Position numbers and translations under genes: made by a program
Notes under the pieces: generated by a model
What the model was told of the DNA's origin: nothing
Databases searched by the model: none
The model's input: the letters and a program-made list of their open reading frames with translations, nothing else
Part shown: piece by piece, positions 46,559-55,708 of the stretch
Position numbering within the stretch: the first letter of the stretch is position 1
How the letters are laid out: each line of letters begins with the position of its first letter
Source: DAIDKA01 sp963726995
GTDB taxonomy: Bacteria; Pseudomonadota; Gammaproteobacteria; Steroidobacterales; Steroidobacteraceae
Direction: 5' to 3'
Length of the DNA: 64,000 nucleotides
Assembly: GCA_963726995.1 (NCBI GenBank)
Contig: CAVSEP010000007.1
Coordinates: 620,001 to 684,000, forward strand

Positions 46559-47080
46559 TCATTCGTTGAGCAGCCCGCGCAGCTGGCTGAGGTAGAGGGC
46601 TTCGTCCCGGGGGCCGAAGTCGCGGTATACATGACGCACGATTCCGCCGCGATCGATGAGCACGGTCGTGGGCAGGTTGTCGATCTGGTAGCGCCGGGCC
46701 ACGTCCTTCGCCGGATCATCCAGCATGATGAAGCCCAGCGGATGCGCGCTGACGAACTGCCGCGCGCGCGCCGAGTCATCATCCACGCTGACGCCGTACA
46801 TGTGCAGACCGGCGGAGCGGTAGGTGGTGAAGCTGCGGTCGAGCAGGTCCAGCTGCTTGCGGCACACATCGCACTGGCTGCCCCAGAATGTGAGGACCAC
46901 GACATCGCCGCGGTCTTCGGAGAGCCGCACGTTGGCGCCGCTGAACGACCGCAACGCGAAATCCGGTGCCGGCTGGCCCATCAGGGCGGAGCCCTGGGCG
47001 CTAGCCGCAAGACACAGGAAGGTCAGCGTCGCAGCCGCAATGCAGCGTCGAGCCAGGTTCCAGACGCTTAGAGAATTCAC
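46559..47080 (-). CDS. TlpA/ResA-like periplasmic thioredoxin
   Basis: This 173-residue protein has a signal peptide (CIAAATLTFLCLAASAQG) and a redoxin domain with the active-site pair Cys70 and Cys73 in FWGSQCDVC, then the cis-proline motif NLPTTVLID. Such proteins reduce disulfides in the periplasm, often the CXXCH cysteines of apocytochromes, or act on specific partners. The WGSQC context differs from the usual WASWCxPC, so specificity may differ. It is the first gene of the TPR/ExbBD operon and lies 97 bases downstream of the DUF1501-like gene, connecting the motor operon with the cytochrome genes. The window has a second TlpA-like gene at 57271. Confidence 0.9.
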   Translation of the reverse strand: MNSLSVWNLARRCIAAATLTFLCLAASAQGSALMGQPAPDFALRSFSGANVRLSEDRGDVVVLTFWGSQCDVCRKQLDLLDRSFTTYRSAGLHMYGVSVDDDSARARQFVSAHPLGFIMLDDPAKDVARRYQIDNLPTTVLIDRGGIVRHVYRDFGPRDEALYLSQLRGLLNE

Positions 47081-47122
47081 ACACCGTCATCCATGGGTCC
47101 GCCCCGGCAACCGACGGCCCTC

Positions 47123-47145
47123 GCAGATGGGAATTTAACATCTGC
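47123..47145. promoter_or_regulatory. Inverted repeat upstream of the TPR/ExbBD operon, possible operator
   Basis: GCAGATG (47123-47129) and CATCTGC (47139-47145) are perfect inverted repeats around an AT-rich 9-base centre (GGAATTTAA). It lies 43 bases upstream of the TlpA-like start in the only sizeable gap of the minus-strand block. It could bind a dimeric regulator or form a hairpin; without a T-run it is not an intrinsic terminator. Confidence 0.35.
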
Positions 47146-47177
47146 AAGGCTCGCGGTGTGGACCCAATTCTCAGCTT

Positions 47178-48806
47178 TTAACTAATCACCCCGTTCACGA
47201 TGGGCGAGAAGGCGATCAGCGGATCGATGTTGGAGCCCAGTCCATTGTTGGCGATGGTGGAGGCGAAATTCCCCTGCTGGCCGTGCAGGGCCATGTAGTT
47301 GAGAATCACCGTATTCACCAGCAGATTGACCGCGTTCGCGGCCGGACTGGAGGTGGTGGCCACCGAGCCATCGGCGGTGTAGTAGCCGATCTGGTTCGGC
47401 GTCGTGGCGGCCGGGTTGACCACCGGGCGGCCCGCCGGATTGTAGACCAGGAAGAAGGTGGCGGCGACGGACTGGTTGTCGCCCTGCCAGCCGAACTTGC
47501 CCCGGCCGGCGGCCGAGGTGTCGATCATGCCGGTGGAGCTCAAGGAACCGTCGCTGAATACATACACCATGAGCGGCTTGTTCATCCGCTTGGCGTATTC
47601 CAGGCAGGCGCCGATGCACTGGCCCGCATTGAAATTGCGGGTTTCGCCGGTGGCGCGCGTGCCGTCGTGGTAGTCGAAGCCGCCCAGATTGATGGTGCCG
47701 GCGCCGGCAAAGCCGTTGACCACCATCTTCATGACCGCGGCGGTCATCTTGAAGTTGCCCTGGGAGTATTCGGCGGCCGTGAAGATGCCGCTGGCCCCGA
47801 CGATCTGCGGATCGATGTCGGGATTGAGCGTGGTGGGATCGCCGAACTGGTTCACCAGCACCGTGGACTTCACGTAGCTGCAGCGCGTCTGCGTCTTCAG
47901 CGCGGTATCCGCGCTGGCGCTGGCCGCCTCGGCGGTCACATTGCCCAGCTTGCCGCCGAAGGCACCGACGCTATTGCCGCCGCTTAAGCGGATGGTGGAT
48001 TCCAGCACCTGCACGGCATCGTTCGGGTCGGTGAACATCGTGCCCAGCTGACCGGTGTTCACCAGGCCCGTGACGTCACTGGCCTGACGCACGACGGTCG
48101 GGCTCACCGCCAGGTTGATCAGCGCCGCCGGCGCCATCGAGTTGCCGCCGGAGGTCGTCGCCTGGGTGCCGATGAGGGTCAGCAGGGAGCCATCCGCGCC
48201 GGCGTCATAGATGCCGTACATCGGATTGTGCGGATTGTTCTGCGTGTCGTTCTGCGACATGGCCGCAATGGCCGTGCCGTTGGTGTTCGCCTGTGCCGCG
48301 GTGGAGGCCTTGGACTGGATGCCGCGCAGGATCGCGCCGTCCGAGTGCCAGGCTGCTCCCAGGGAGGTGTCGATGAAGTTGCCGCCGGGAGCGCCCGCGT
48401 TGGGCGAGTTGGGCAGCATGTCGCCCGGAAGCCCCAGCTTGCCGTAGCCGGCGGTGGAGAGGAAATCCAGCTGGCCGCCCTTGCCGCCGATCAGGATCTC
48501 CGAGCCGTTCAGATTCGCGCCGCCGCTCAGATCAAAGCAGATGAAGGGGATCTTGCCGGCGCCGTTGGTGATGATGCCGCAGTTTTGCTGCAGGGCCTGC
48601 ACGTCCGCCGCCAGCGTGGCCGCACGGGCCGCGCGCGGATCCAGGAACGCATTGACCATGGCCGAGGAGCCGATCAGCACCGCGGAACTGCCCAGGAACC
48701 CCGCGGACATGAAGTCCCGGCGGGTCACGGGTCGCGGATGGCTGCCATCGTGGAGGATGGGCTCGTAGAGCTTGTGGCTGCGCGGCAGTTTCTTGCGAAT
48801 GATCAT
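47178..48806 (-). CDS. Twin-arginine exported DUF1501-like protein
   Basis: This 542-residue protein has a twin-arginine motif (TRRDFMSAGFLGSSAVLIG, about 28-46), which suggests export in folded form through Tat. The body resembles the DUF1501 group of alkaline-phosphatase-fold proteins: an FICFDLSGGANLNGS strand early, GDMLPNSPN, a GGFDYHDGTR stretch, and MVYVFSDGSLSSTGMID toward the C-terminus, where DUF1501 proteins have a metal-site-like motif. Function is unknown; such proteins often accompany DUF1800 or cytochrome-domain proteins. Here it is the last gene of a minus-strand trio with two c-type cytochromes (29-base gap to the LamG gene). Confidence 0.75.
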   Translation of the reverse strand: MIIRKKLPRSHKLYEPILHDGSHPRPVTRRDFMSAGFLGSSAVLIGSSAMVNAFLDPRAARAATLAADVQALQQNCGIITNGAGKIPFICFDLSGGANLNGSEILIGGKGGQLDFLSTAGYGKLGLPGDMLPNSPNAGAPGGNFIDTSLGAAWHSDGAILRGIQSKASTAAQANTNGTAIAAMSQNDTQNNPHNPMYGIYDAGADGSLLTLIGTQATTSGGNSMAPAALINLAVSPTVVRQASDVTGLVNTGQLGTMFTDPNDAVQVLESTIRLSGGNSVGAFGGKLGNVTAEAASASADTALKTQTRCSYVKSTVLVNQFGDPTTLNPDIDPQIVGASGIFTAAEYSQGNFKMTAAVMKMVVNGFAGAGTINLGGFDYHDGTRATGETRNFNAGQCIGACLEYAKRMNKPLMVYVFSDGSLSSTGMIDTSAAGRGKFGWQGDNQSVAATFFLVYNPAGRPVVNPAATTPNQIGYYTADGSVATTSSPAANAVNLLVNTVILNYMALHGQQGNFASTIANNGLGSNIDPLIAFSPIVNGVIS

Positions 48807-48835
48807 ACGGTCTCCAGATGTCCTTAGCTTCCGCG

Positions 48836-51343
48836 TTACTGCACCAGGGTCGCGGCGCTGCCCAGCAGGGCCGCGCAGGCCGCCTTGGTCACCACGCCCG
48901 AGCGGTTGGGCGTATTGGCGTAATTGGACGGTGTCAGGTTCGTGATCAGGGCATCCAGCTCGGCCTGGACGGTCGCGAAGCTGGGCTGCGAGCCCAGATT
49001 GACCAGGGTCGTGCCGCCGACCAGGTTCGTGTACAGGGCATTGATCACCTTGTCACGGTTGCTGTTGGTGTTGATGGCACCGCTGAAGTACGAGCCGCCC
49101 TGGGTCGGATCGAAGCCCGCGCCAAACACCGCCGTACCGCGCGTGTTGACCATTTCACTGCAGTAGGAGATGGCCAGCTGCGAGATCGCGGTCTGGTTGG
49201 CGGCCGAGTAGGCGGTGAGGTCCGGCACCGGCGGCAGCGCACCCTGCACCCCGGAGTAGGTCTGGGACACATTGGTGTTGGTCATCGGCACACCGGTGAC
49301 CTTGGACATGGTCTGCGCCAGTCGCTCGAAGGTGCGCACGCCCAGATCCGGGGCCGCAGGACCCGGCACCGGCGCCGGGATGGCGTAGGTCGGGTCGGTG
49401 TAGGCGTGCAGCTGCGAGCCGATCTGCGCGAAGGTCAGGAAGAACTGATCCGACGCCGGTCCCTTCTGCAGGGCGATCACCGCACCGACGTTCGACAGCA
49501 GCTGGCCGGTGGCGCTGTTGTACTTGGCCGAAGTGATGGTGGTGTTCAGCGGGATGTAGCTCTGGCCCACCGTCGCCTCCGACCCATTGACGCCGATGCG
49601 GATGCCGCTGATCGGAATGTTGTCGGGCGCCTGGGTGGGATCCAGGCTGATGAAGGTCGGATTGGTGAACAGGTACGAATAGCTGTCATTCAGGCTGACC
49701 GTCATCATGATGTAGGACTGCGGGACATTGGTCAGGGTCGAGACGTTGAACAGCAGGAAGTACTTCTGGCCCACGCCGGCCGCGTAGTTCTGCTGGATCT
49801 GCGCCAGGGTCAGGGCGCGGTTGTGGATCGCGACCATGCGCAGCTCACCCTGGAACTGGTTGGCGGTTCCGGAGGTCTCATTGGCCACCACCAAGGCGAA
49901 GGTGTTGTCCCAGTTGGCGAGCGTGCCGCCGCCTGAAGCATCCGCGTCCCCCGAGAACACGCCGTCGACGAAGATCTTGCGCCCGTTGACCGGGTCATAG
50001 GTCATGACCACGTGCTGCAGGGCCGCCTGCGCCAGCATGTTTTTGGGATTGGTGACCAGGGGCGGTGCGCCGTTGGTGTCCGTGACACTGCTGCGCACGT
50101 TGGCCTGGTACTGGAAGGCCTTCTGCGAGAGGGTCATGTTGCGCACCTTCGGGCCACCGGAGTAGCTGACGATGTTGGCGCCGGTCTGGGCCACGTTGGC
50201 CGGGGAGACCCAGGCCTCGATGCTGAACTCGCCCGTGGAGGTGAGCGCGTTGTAGAGCTTGGCGCTGGCGGTCGTGGTGCCCTGGGCCTTCGAGCCGGGC
50301 GCGAAAACCACGCCCCAGCCCGCATCCCAGCTGTAGTTGCCGGTGAGGTTCAGATCCAGTTCCGGCTGCACGCCGCTGGTGTCGTAGGCGATGGTGCCGG
50401 TGCCGGTCTTGAACTCATACAGCGCGATCTGGCTGGTCGTGTAGCGGTTCTGGCCCGAGGCCACGGTACCGTCGTACATGGTCAGCGCCTTGGAGATCAC
50501 CAGGGAGGGGTCCACCTGCGTGGGCACGATGCCGTTGGCAAAGTTGGTGATGGCCGTCTGCATGGCCGCCGCATCGGTAGGGCAGTCGCTCCAGCAGTTG
50601 TGGAACTCGGTGCCCAGGCGCACGACGAAGCGCGAGATCGACGGATCATCGAGATTCATCTTGGCCTGCGCGTTCGAGTAGGCCTCGTTGACATCGGCGC
50701 TGGCGAAGTACGGCTGCTGCGGCGTCAGGGCCGTGGGCGCATGGCAGCGCGAGCAGTACTGGGTCAGCAGCGGATAGACCGTGGACTGGAACGCGGCCGG
50801 TGAAGTCGGGAAGGTCTTGGCGCTGCCGACGGTCTGATCGGGGGGCGCAATCAGCTTGATGCTTTGGCTGCCGGTCGCCGAAGAGCCCGCCCAGTTCTGG
50901 ATCCACACCGTGAGCGTGTCACCGCAGGCGGAGGGAGCCGCCAGCCAGCAGTTATGGCCACCGGCCACCTTCTGCACCATCATCGACTGATCCGGCTGGG
51001 TCAGATTGACGACCGTGTTGGCCGCCTGGTACGCCAGGTTCACATCGTCCGTGCGCGCGAACTGCGGCGACTGGCCGCCCTGGGTATGGCAACCGCCGCA
51101 GCGGTTGGTGGCCTTGATGTTGGTCCACAGATTGACCATGAAGGCCTGCACGTCGGCATTGGCCGGCGCCGGACCGCTGTAGGTCGGGGCCGAAGCCACC
51201 TGCGTGTTGGGATTGGCGGTGGTCGGCGCGCCGCCGCTACAGGCGGCCAGCGCGGCCAGTGCCGCGACGCCAGCGAGCGTCGCCAGCCTGCGCATGCTGA
51301 GGCGCGCGGCGCGGTTCATGATTGAGTGTGCGTACTGATTCAT
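48836..51343 (-). CDS. Lipoprotein with duplicated cytochrome c modules and a LamG domain
   Basis: This is an 835-residue predicted lipoprotein (lipobox LAAC, Cys35). Two haem c sites, CGGCH (82-86) and CSRCH (197-201), sit in tandem modules of about 115 residues that share a DVNxAY...NLxxPxxS...HNCW pattern. A LamG/concanavalin-like domain follows (about 365-500: FSIEAWVSPANVAQTGANIV, HVVMTYDPVNGRKIFVDGV), then a C-terminal region rich in Asn/Thr. It would be an outer-membrane or surface redox protein that may bind carbohydrate or polymer through LamG. It is encoded between the DUF1501-like and the DUF1588-like genes. The start may be the Met at residue 17. Confidence 0.85.
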   Translation of the reverse strand: MNQYAHSIMNRAARLSMRRLATLAGVAALAALAACSGGAPTTANPNTQVASAPTYSGPAPANADVQAFMVNLWTNIKATNRCGGCHTQGGQSPQFARTDDVNLAYQAANTVVNLTQPDQSMMVQKVAGGHNCWLAAPSACGDTLTVWIQNWAGSSATGSQSIKLIAPPDQTVGSAKTFPTSPAAFQSTVYPLLTQYCSRCHAPTALTPQQPYFASADVNEAYSNAQAKMNLDDPSISRFVVRLGTEFHNCWSDCPTDAAAMQTAITNFANGIVPTQVDPSLVISKALTMYDGTVASGQNRYTTSQIALYEFKTGTGTIAYDTSGVQPELDLNLTGNYSWDAGWGVVFAPGSKAQGTTTASAKLYNALTSTGEFSIEAWVSPANVAQTGANIVSYSGGPKVRNMTLSQKAFQYQANVRSSVTDTNGAPPLVTNPKNMLAQAALQHVVMTYDPVNGRKIFVDGVFSGDADASGGGTLANWDNTFALVVANETSGTANQFQGELRMVAIHNRALTLAQIQQNYAAGVGQKYFLLFNVSTLTNVPQSYIMMTVSLNDSYSYLFTNPTFISLDPTQAPDNIPISGIRIGVNGSEATVGQSYIPLNTTITSAKYNSATGQLLSNVGAVIALQKGPASDQFFLTFAQIGSQLHAYTDPTYAIPAPVPGPAAPDLGVRTFERLAQTMSKVTGVPMTNTNVSQTYSGVQGALPPVPDLTAYSAANQTAISQLAISYCSEMVNTRGTAVFGAGFDPTQGGSYFSGAINTNSNRDKVINALYTNLVGGTTLVNLGSQPSFATVQAELDALITNLTPSNYANTPNRSGVVTKAACAALLGSAATLVQ

Positions 51344-51352
51344 GGCGGTTCC

Positions 51353-52555
51353 TCAAGTACCCATGCAGTACACGGCGGCCGAAGCGAACAGCGACTTGTA
51401 CTTGTAGCCGCCGGCCTTGAATGAACTGCTCATGCTGGAGACCTGGTCGAGGTCGGCCTGGCTGGCAGGCGACCGGTAACACACGGTCTGGAAGACTTTC
51501 TGCGCCTGGCACCGGGCGAAGGCCGCGCTGTGCGCGAGCTCGGTCCCTAAGGACTTCGCGCCGTTGCCGCTGCCCGGCAGGTTCGGATCCCAGCCCAGCA
51601 CCTGGTTGGGGCCCTGGCGCCAGCGGTTGGTCCAGCTGTCATCGGGAGTCACGAACCCCTGGGGGAAGTTGCCGGTGTTGATGTGGTACTTGGCCTGGGT
51701 CGTGCCCTGCGTATAGACCATCGCGCCGGTATTCAATCCGTCACCGACGAAGGTGCCGGGAAAATCGTAGTAGGCGAACGCCTGTGCCATGGGGTCCATG
51801 CCGCTGTGGCAGCCGATGCAGCTGTTGAGGAACACGCGGCTGTCGCCACCGGGGGAGCGGCTCACGTCCTGGCGGATGCGATCCGGCGGACGGGTGATGT
51901 CCTCGACCGTCTCCAGGTCATTGCACAGGTGCGCGACCAGCGTGAAGCGGAACATGGCCCGATTGGTGCCATTGATGAAGAAGGAGGAAGCGGCCGCGCG
52001 CGTGGTCATCAGCCCCGCGGTCGCCGCCGTCGGCGTGCCATAGGTACCGGACTGGCTGACCAGGGTCAGCGTCGACTTCAGGTCCACGCCCTGTGATTCG
52101 GCCTGGGCGTAGTGGTCGTTGGCGGACATGGAGGGCGCCGGCAGGCCGGCCGCATTGCTCATGTACAGCACGTCGGCGGACAGTGCGGTGCTGAAATCCG
52201 CGTCATCGCGCACCATGCCGATGAAGGTCGCCACGTAGTCATTGAGCGGCGCGAACACCGTCTGGTCGCGGTTGGTCCACGGCATCGCGAAATTCTTCAG
52301 CGTGGTGTTGTAGAACTGCGGCGCCTGCATGGCGACGTTGGCGGCGCTGGTCGGATCGCCGCCGGCGATGAAGGTCGACATCTGCGCAAGCTCAGTGGCG
52401 CTGGGCGGCACACCGGCAATGCGATCAAAGATGCGCTTGGCCTGTTCATTGGAACCGGCAGCGGCCGGCAGCGCACAGAGCGCAGCGACCAATGTCACTA
52501 GCGCTCGCGTGCCGGCGGTGCGGCGTACAGATCGGATGCTGTGAATCGTGCTCAT
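51353..52555 (-). CDS. Exported DUF1588-like c-type cytochrome
   Basis: This 400-residue protein starts at ATG 52555 with a signal peptide (ALVTLVAALCALPAAAGS). It has one haem c site, CIGCHSGMDPMAQAFAYYDF (about 244-263); the CxxCHxxMDP...AxxxYD/FP pattern is that of DUF1588 in planctomycete-type cytochromes. The N-terminal part (KRIFDRIAGVPPSATELAQM) resembles the helical DUF1592-like region. Cys residues near the C-terminus (ARCQAQKVF, TVCYRSP) may form a disulfide. It is the first gene of the minus-strand trio; function is unknown but extracytoplasmic electron transfer is likely. Confidence 0.8.
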   Translation of the reverse strand: MSTIHSIRSVRRTAGTRALVTLVAALCALPAAAGSNEQAKRIFDRIAGVPPSATELAQMSTFIAGGDPTSAANVAMQAPQFYNTTLKNFAMPWTNRDQTVFAPLNDYVATFIGMVRDDADFSTALSADVLYMSNAAGLPAPSMSANDHYAQAESQGVDLKSTLTLVSQSGTYGTPTAATAGLMTTRAAASSFFINGTNRAMFRFTLVAHLCNDLETVEDITRPPDRIRQDVSRSPGGDSRVFLNSCIGCHSGMDPMAQAFAYYDFPGTFVGDGLNTGAMVYTQGTTQAKYHINTGNFPQGFVTPDDSWTNRWRQGPNQVLGWDPNLPGSGNGAKSLGTELAHSAAFARCQAQKVFQTVCYRSPASQADLDQVSSMSSSFKAGGYKYKSLFASAAVYCMGT

Positions 52556-52877
52556 GGGACGCCCTGTCTCCAACAAATGAACCTTGTGCGGAGCGGACTA
52601 TACCCAGCGCAATCCGGTGTCCTGAATGTCTCAAGAGCCCGACGTCGCGTCCAGCAGACATCCCCGGGATCGGCCCCCTGCGGCTATGCTGCGCCTCGCT
52701 AGCCTTGGCTTTGGCGGTCAATCAAGGCGGCGCACCCGGTGACGACCGGGGGATCGTTCCAGTTTTGTGACTCAATCGATACAACTGTGAACGCTCCGGC
52801 GCAGATTACGTAATATGTGGCCTGGGTCTGCAGTTCCAGGCCGCTGGCGGGCCCATGCTGTGGCCGGTGGAGCGAAC
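52556..52877. other. Divergent intergenic region between the two cytochrome operons
   Basis: These 322 bases separate two oppositely transcribed cytochrome gene sets and should hold both promoters and any shared regulation. A minus-strand promoter candidate is listed separately. On the plus strand, TACAAC near 52780-52785 is a possible -10 but with a poor -35. The in-frame ATG at 52815 of the HzsA-related gene is probably inside this region rather than a true start. I see no gene here. Confidence 0.4.
52597..52626 (-). promoter_or_regulatory. Candidate sigma-70 promoter for the DUF1588/LamG/DUF1501 trio
   Basis: On the minus strand, TATAGT (52602-52597) is a good -10 element, with TTCAGG (52626-52621) 18 bases upstream as a weak -35. 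Transcription would start about 35 bases before the ATG at 52555. Confidence 0.35.
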
Positions 52878-55685
52878 TTGAAAGCGTCCCGATCAACTCT
52901 GCAATTTAACTTCCTCGGCGGCGCGCCCGTGCGCCTGCTGTGCTGCCTGCTCGCGTGCATCGGCGCCGGCCTGCTCGCGGCCTGCAGCAGCGGCGCCGGC
53001 AGCATCCAGACCGCCAGCGGCCAGAGCTCCGATCCGGCCACCATCGACTTCCCGATCTTCTATGTGAAGCGCTATGCGGACCCGACGCAGAAGCAGGCGG
53101 CGGCCATGGACCTGCGCATGCTGCGCTTTGCGATTCCCTCCGCGGATCTGTACATGCGCAGCCGCGCCTCCCCCAGCGGCACTGAAACCAACATCACCGC
53201 GCGCATCACCGGCACGGGCACCAAGACGCCCAAGATCTATGACGTGAAGGACGTGAACGCCTCGGCGGACGGCACGACCGTCGTGTTCGCCATGCGCGGA
53301 CCCCTCACGGCGAACATGCAGCAGCGCAATGCGCCCTCCTGGCGCCTCTGGCAATACGTCATCGCCACCGACACCTTGAGCCTGGTGGTCAATCCCGCCA
53401 CGGACCCTGATCCGGTGACCGTCAATGACGTGGCGCCGCAGTTCCTGCCGGACGGCCGCATCGTCTTCAGTTCCACCCGCCAGCGTCAGTCCCAGGCCAT
53501 CCTGCTGGACGAGGGCAAGCCGCAGTTCGTCGCGCAGGACGAGGCGCGCACCGAGCCGGCCTTCGTGCTGCACGTCATGAACGGCGATGGCAGTAACATC
53601 CACCAGATCTCCTTCAACCAGAGCCAGGACCGCGATCCCACCGTGCTCGCCAACGGCCGGGTGATGTGGAGCCGCTGGGATAACGCCCCGGGCAAGGATG
53701 GCATGCACCTGTACAGCGCCAATCCGGATGGCACGGACCTGCAGCTGCTGTACGGCGCCAACAGTCACGACACCGGCACCACGCCCGATGGCACCAACAA
53801 CAGCACCATCGAGTTCGTGAAAACCCACGAAATGCAGGACGGTCGGATCCTGGCGCTGGTGCGCCCCTACACCTATGCCTCGGTCAATGACACCGGCGGC
53901 AACCTGATCATCATCGACACCGCGAACTACGTGGAGAACACCCAGCCGGCGCAGGCCGGCTCCTCCCTCGGCGGTCCCGCGCAGACCCTGGCCACCTCCA
54001 ATCCGGTGCTCACGGTGCCCGGACCCTCACCCGGCGGTCGATTCTTCGCGGGCTTCCCGCTGTGGGATGGCACCGGGCGCATCCTGGTGAGCTGGACCCA
54101 GTGCCGGCTGACGACGGCCACATCCAGCGCCCCGACGGCCTGCACCGGCACCACCCTCGCCGATCCCACCGCGGCCTCGGCGCCGCCGCTGTACAGCGTG
54201 TGGATGTTCGATCCGAAGGCGAACACCCTACAGCCGGTGATGCAGCCGGTCGACGGCGTCATGATCACGGACCTGGTGGCGGCCCAGCCGCGCACCCTGC
54301 CGGCGGAAATCGTCGACCAGCAGCCGGGGGTGACCCTGGACCAGGACATGGCCAACGCGGGCGTCGGTGAACTCGATATCCGCAGCGTTTATGACTTCGA
54401 CGGCGTGGACACCGCCAAGCCCAGCATCGCGGGCGTGGCCAACCCCGCCGTGACGGCGCCGGACCTGCGCCTGGCGCGCTTCATCCGCCTGGAGAAGCCG
54501 GTGTCGATCCCGGACCCACAGGTTCTGAAGCTCGATCCCGCCGCCTTCGGCGCCACCGACTACATGCGCGAGATCTTAGGCTACGCGCCGGTGCAGCCCG
54601 ACGGCTCGGTGGTCATCCAGGTGCCCGCCTACGTGGCCTTCCAGATCAGCATTCTGGATGCCACCGGCAAGCGCCTCGGCCAAAGCCCGATTCATGATGC
54701 CTGGCTGCAGGTCACCCCGGGCGAGACGGTCCATTGCACCGGCTGCCATACCCCTGCCTCCCAGCAGCGCCCGCTGCCGGGCCAGACGGCGCATTCCCAT
54801 GGGCGCGCGACCGTATTCGCATCGGCCTATGCGGGCGGCAATGCCTCCATTCCGTTCACCAACTCGCAGGCCACCTACACCACCATCACCGGCACCACCC
54901 AACCGCTGGTGCCGACGCTGGCCGGGCAGACCATGGCGGAAACCCTCGGTGCCGCCAGCTGCGCCGGGGATACGCCGCACTGCCTGCAGAACATGCCCAG
55001 CGTCAACGTCGCGTACACCGACCTGTGGACCAATCCGGCCGCAGCCACCCTCGGCACGCCCGTCAATCTTTCCTATCAGGGCGTCACGCAGGTGTTCAGC
55101 AATCCGGCCAATGGCACCAATACCGTCTGGACGCCGCCCACCAACCTGGTGTGCACGACCAACTGGTCCTCCACCTGCCGCATCGTTCTCAACTACTATC
55201 AGCAGATCCAGCCGCTGTGGGACTTGAGTCCCCGCATGGTGAACGGCAAGAACGTCTCCTGCGCGCAGGGCGGCTGCCACAGTCCCACGACCGCGGCCGG
55301 CGCGCCGCAGGTCCCGGCGGGCGTCACCCAGCTGGATCTCACGGAAGGGGCCTCGAACGAGGAACCCCTGCAGCCGGTCTCCTACCGCAGACTGCTGTTT
55401 GGACATAACGAACAGACTATAATGAACGGCGTGCTGACAGACGTGCTGGTCAATGGACCCATTGACCCGACCACGGGTCTGCCGACGCAGGTGCCGGTAG
55501 GCATTGGACCGCCAATGGCTGCCGGTAGCGCGGCTGCGTCGACCCAGTTCTTCAAGGAATTCGCGAACGGCGGAACGCACGCGGGATATCTCAACGCAGC
55601 AGAACTGCGGGTGATTTCCGAGTGGCTGGATATAGGGGCTCAGTATTTCAACAATCCATTCGATCCGAAAGCGCCGCTGGATTGA
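52878..55685 (+). CDS. HzsA-related beta-propeller lipoprotein with two haem c motifs
   Basis: The TTG at 52878 is chosen because GGTGGAGCGAAC precedes it; the product has 935 residues and a lipoprotein signal (LLACIGAGLLAACSSG). PD40/TolB-like propeller repeats follow (about 190-300: FLPDGRIVFSSTRQRQ, VLANGRVMWSRWDNAPGKDG), then a middle domain like that of hydrazine synthase alpha subunit. Haem c sites are CTGCH (620-624) and CAQGGCH, a C-x4-CH form (795-801). Hydrazine synthesis is not implied; HzsA-related proteins occur in many non-anammox bacteria with unknown roles. It heads a plus-strand set with SH3, outer-membrane, TlpA, DUF4266 and DUF3570 genes, diverging from the other cytochrome trio. 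Confidence 0.82.
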   Translation: MKASRSTLQFNFLGGAPVRLLCCLLACIGAGLLAACSSGAGSIQTASGQSSDPATIDFPIFYVKRYADPTQKQAAAMDLRMLRFAIPSADLYMRSRASPSGTETNITARITGTGTKTPKIYDVKDVNASADGTTVVFAMRGPLTANMQQRNAPSWRLWQYVIATDTLSLVVNPATDPDPVTVNDVAPQFLPDGRIVFSSTRQRQSQAILLDEGKPQFVAQDEARTEPAFVLHVMNGDGSNIHQISFNQSQDRDPTVLANGRVMWSRWDNAPGKDGMHLYSANPDGTDLQLLYGANSHDTGTTPDGTNNSTIEFVKTHEMQDGRILALVRPYTYASVNDTGGNLIIIDTANYVENTQPAQAGSSLGGPAQTLATSNPVLTVPGPSPGGRFFAGFPLWDGTGRILVSWTQCRLTTATSSAPTACTGTTLADPTAASAPPLYSVWMFDPKANTLQPVMQPVDGVMITDLVAAQPRTLPAEIVDQQPGVTLDQDMANAGVGELDIRSVYDFDGVDTAKPSIAGVANPAVTAPDLRLARFIRLEKPVSIPDPQVLKLDPAAFGATDYMREILGYAPVQPDGSVVIQVPAYVAFQISILDATGKRLGQSPIHDAWLQVTPGETVHCTGCHTPASQQRPLPGQTAHSHGRATVFASAYAGGNASIPFTNSQATYTTITGTTQPLVPTLAGQTMAETLGAASCAGDTPHCLQNMPSVNVAYTDLWTNPAAATLGTPVNLSYQGVTQVFSNPANGTNTVWTPPTNLVCTTNWSSTCRIVLNYYQQIQPLWDLSPRMVNGKNVSCAQGGCHSPTTAAGAPQVPAGVTQLDLTEGASNEEPLQPVSYRRLLFGHNEQTIMNGVLTDVLVNGPIDPTTGLPTQVPVGIGPPMAAGSAAASTQFFKEFANGGTHAGYLNAAELRVISEWLDIGAQYFNNPFDPKAPLD

Positions 55686-55708
55686 CGGTCGCGGAATCAG
55701 TTCAAGCA

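Noticed and set aside
52878..55685. Reading the HzsA-related gene as evidence for anammox metabolism
   Set aside because: Only the middle-domain resemblance is present; no hydrazine synthase beta/gamma subunits or hydrazine dehydrogenase are encoded, and HzsA-related proteins are common in other bacteria.
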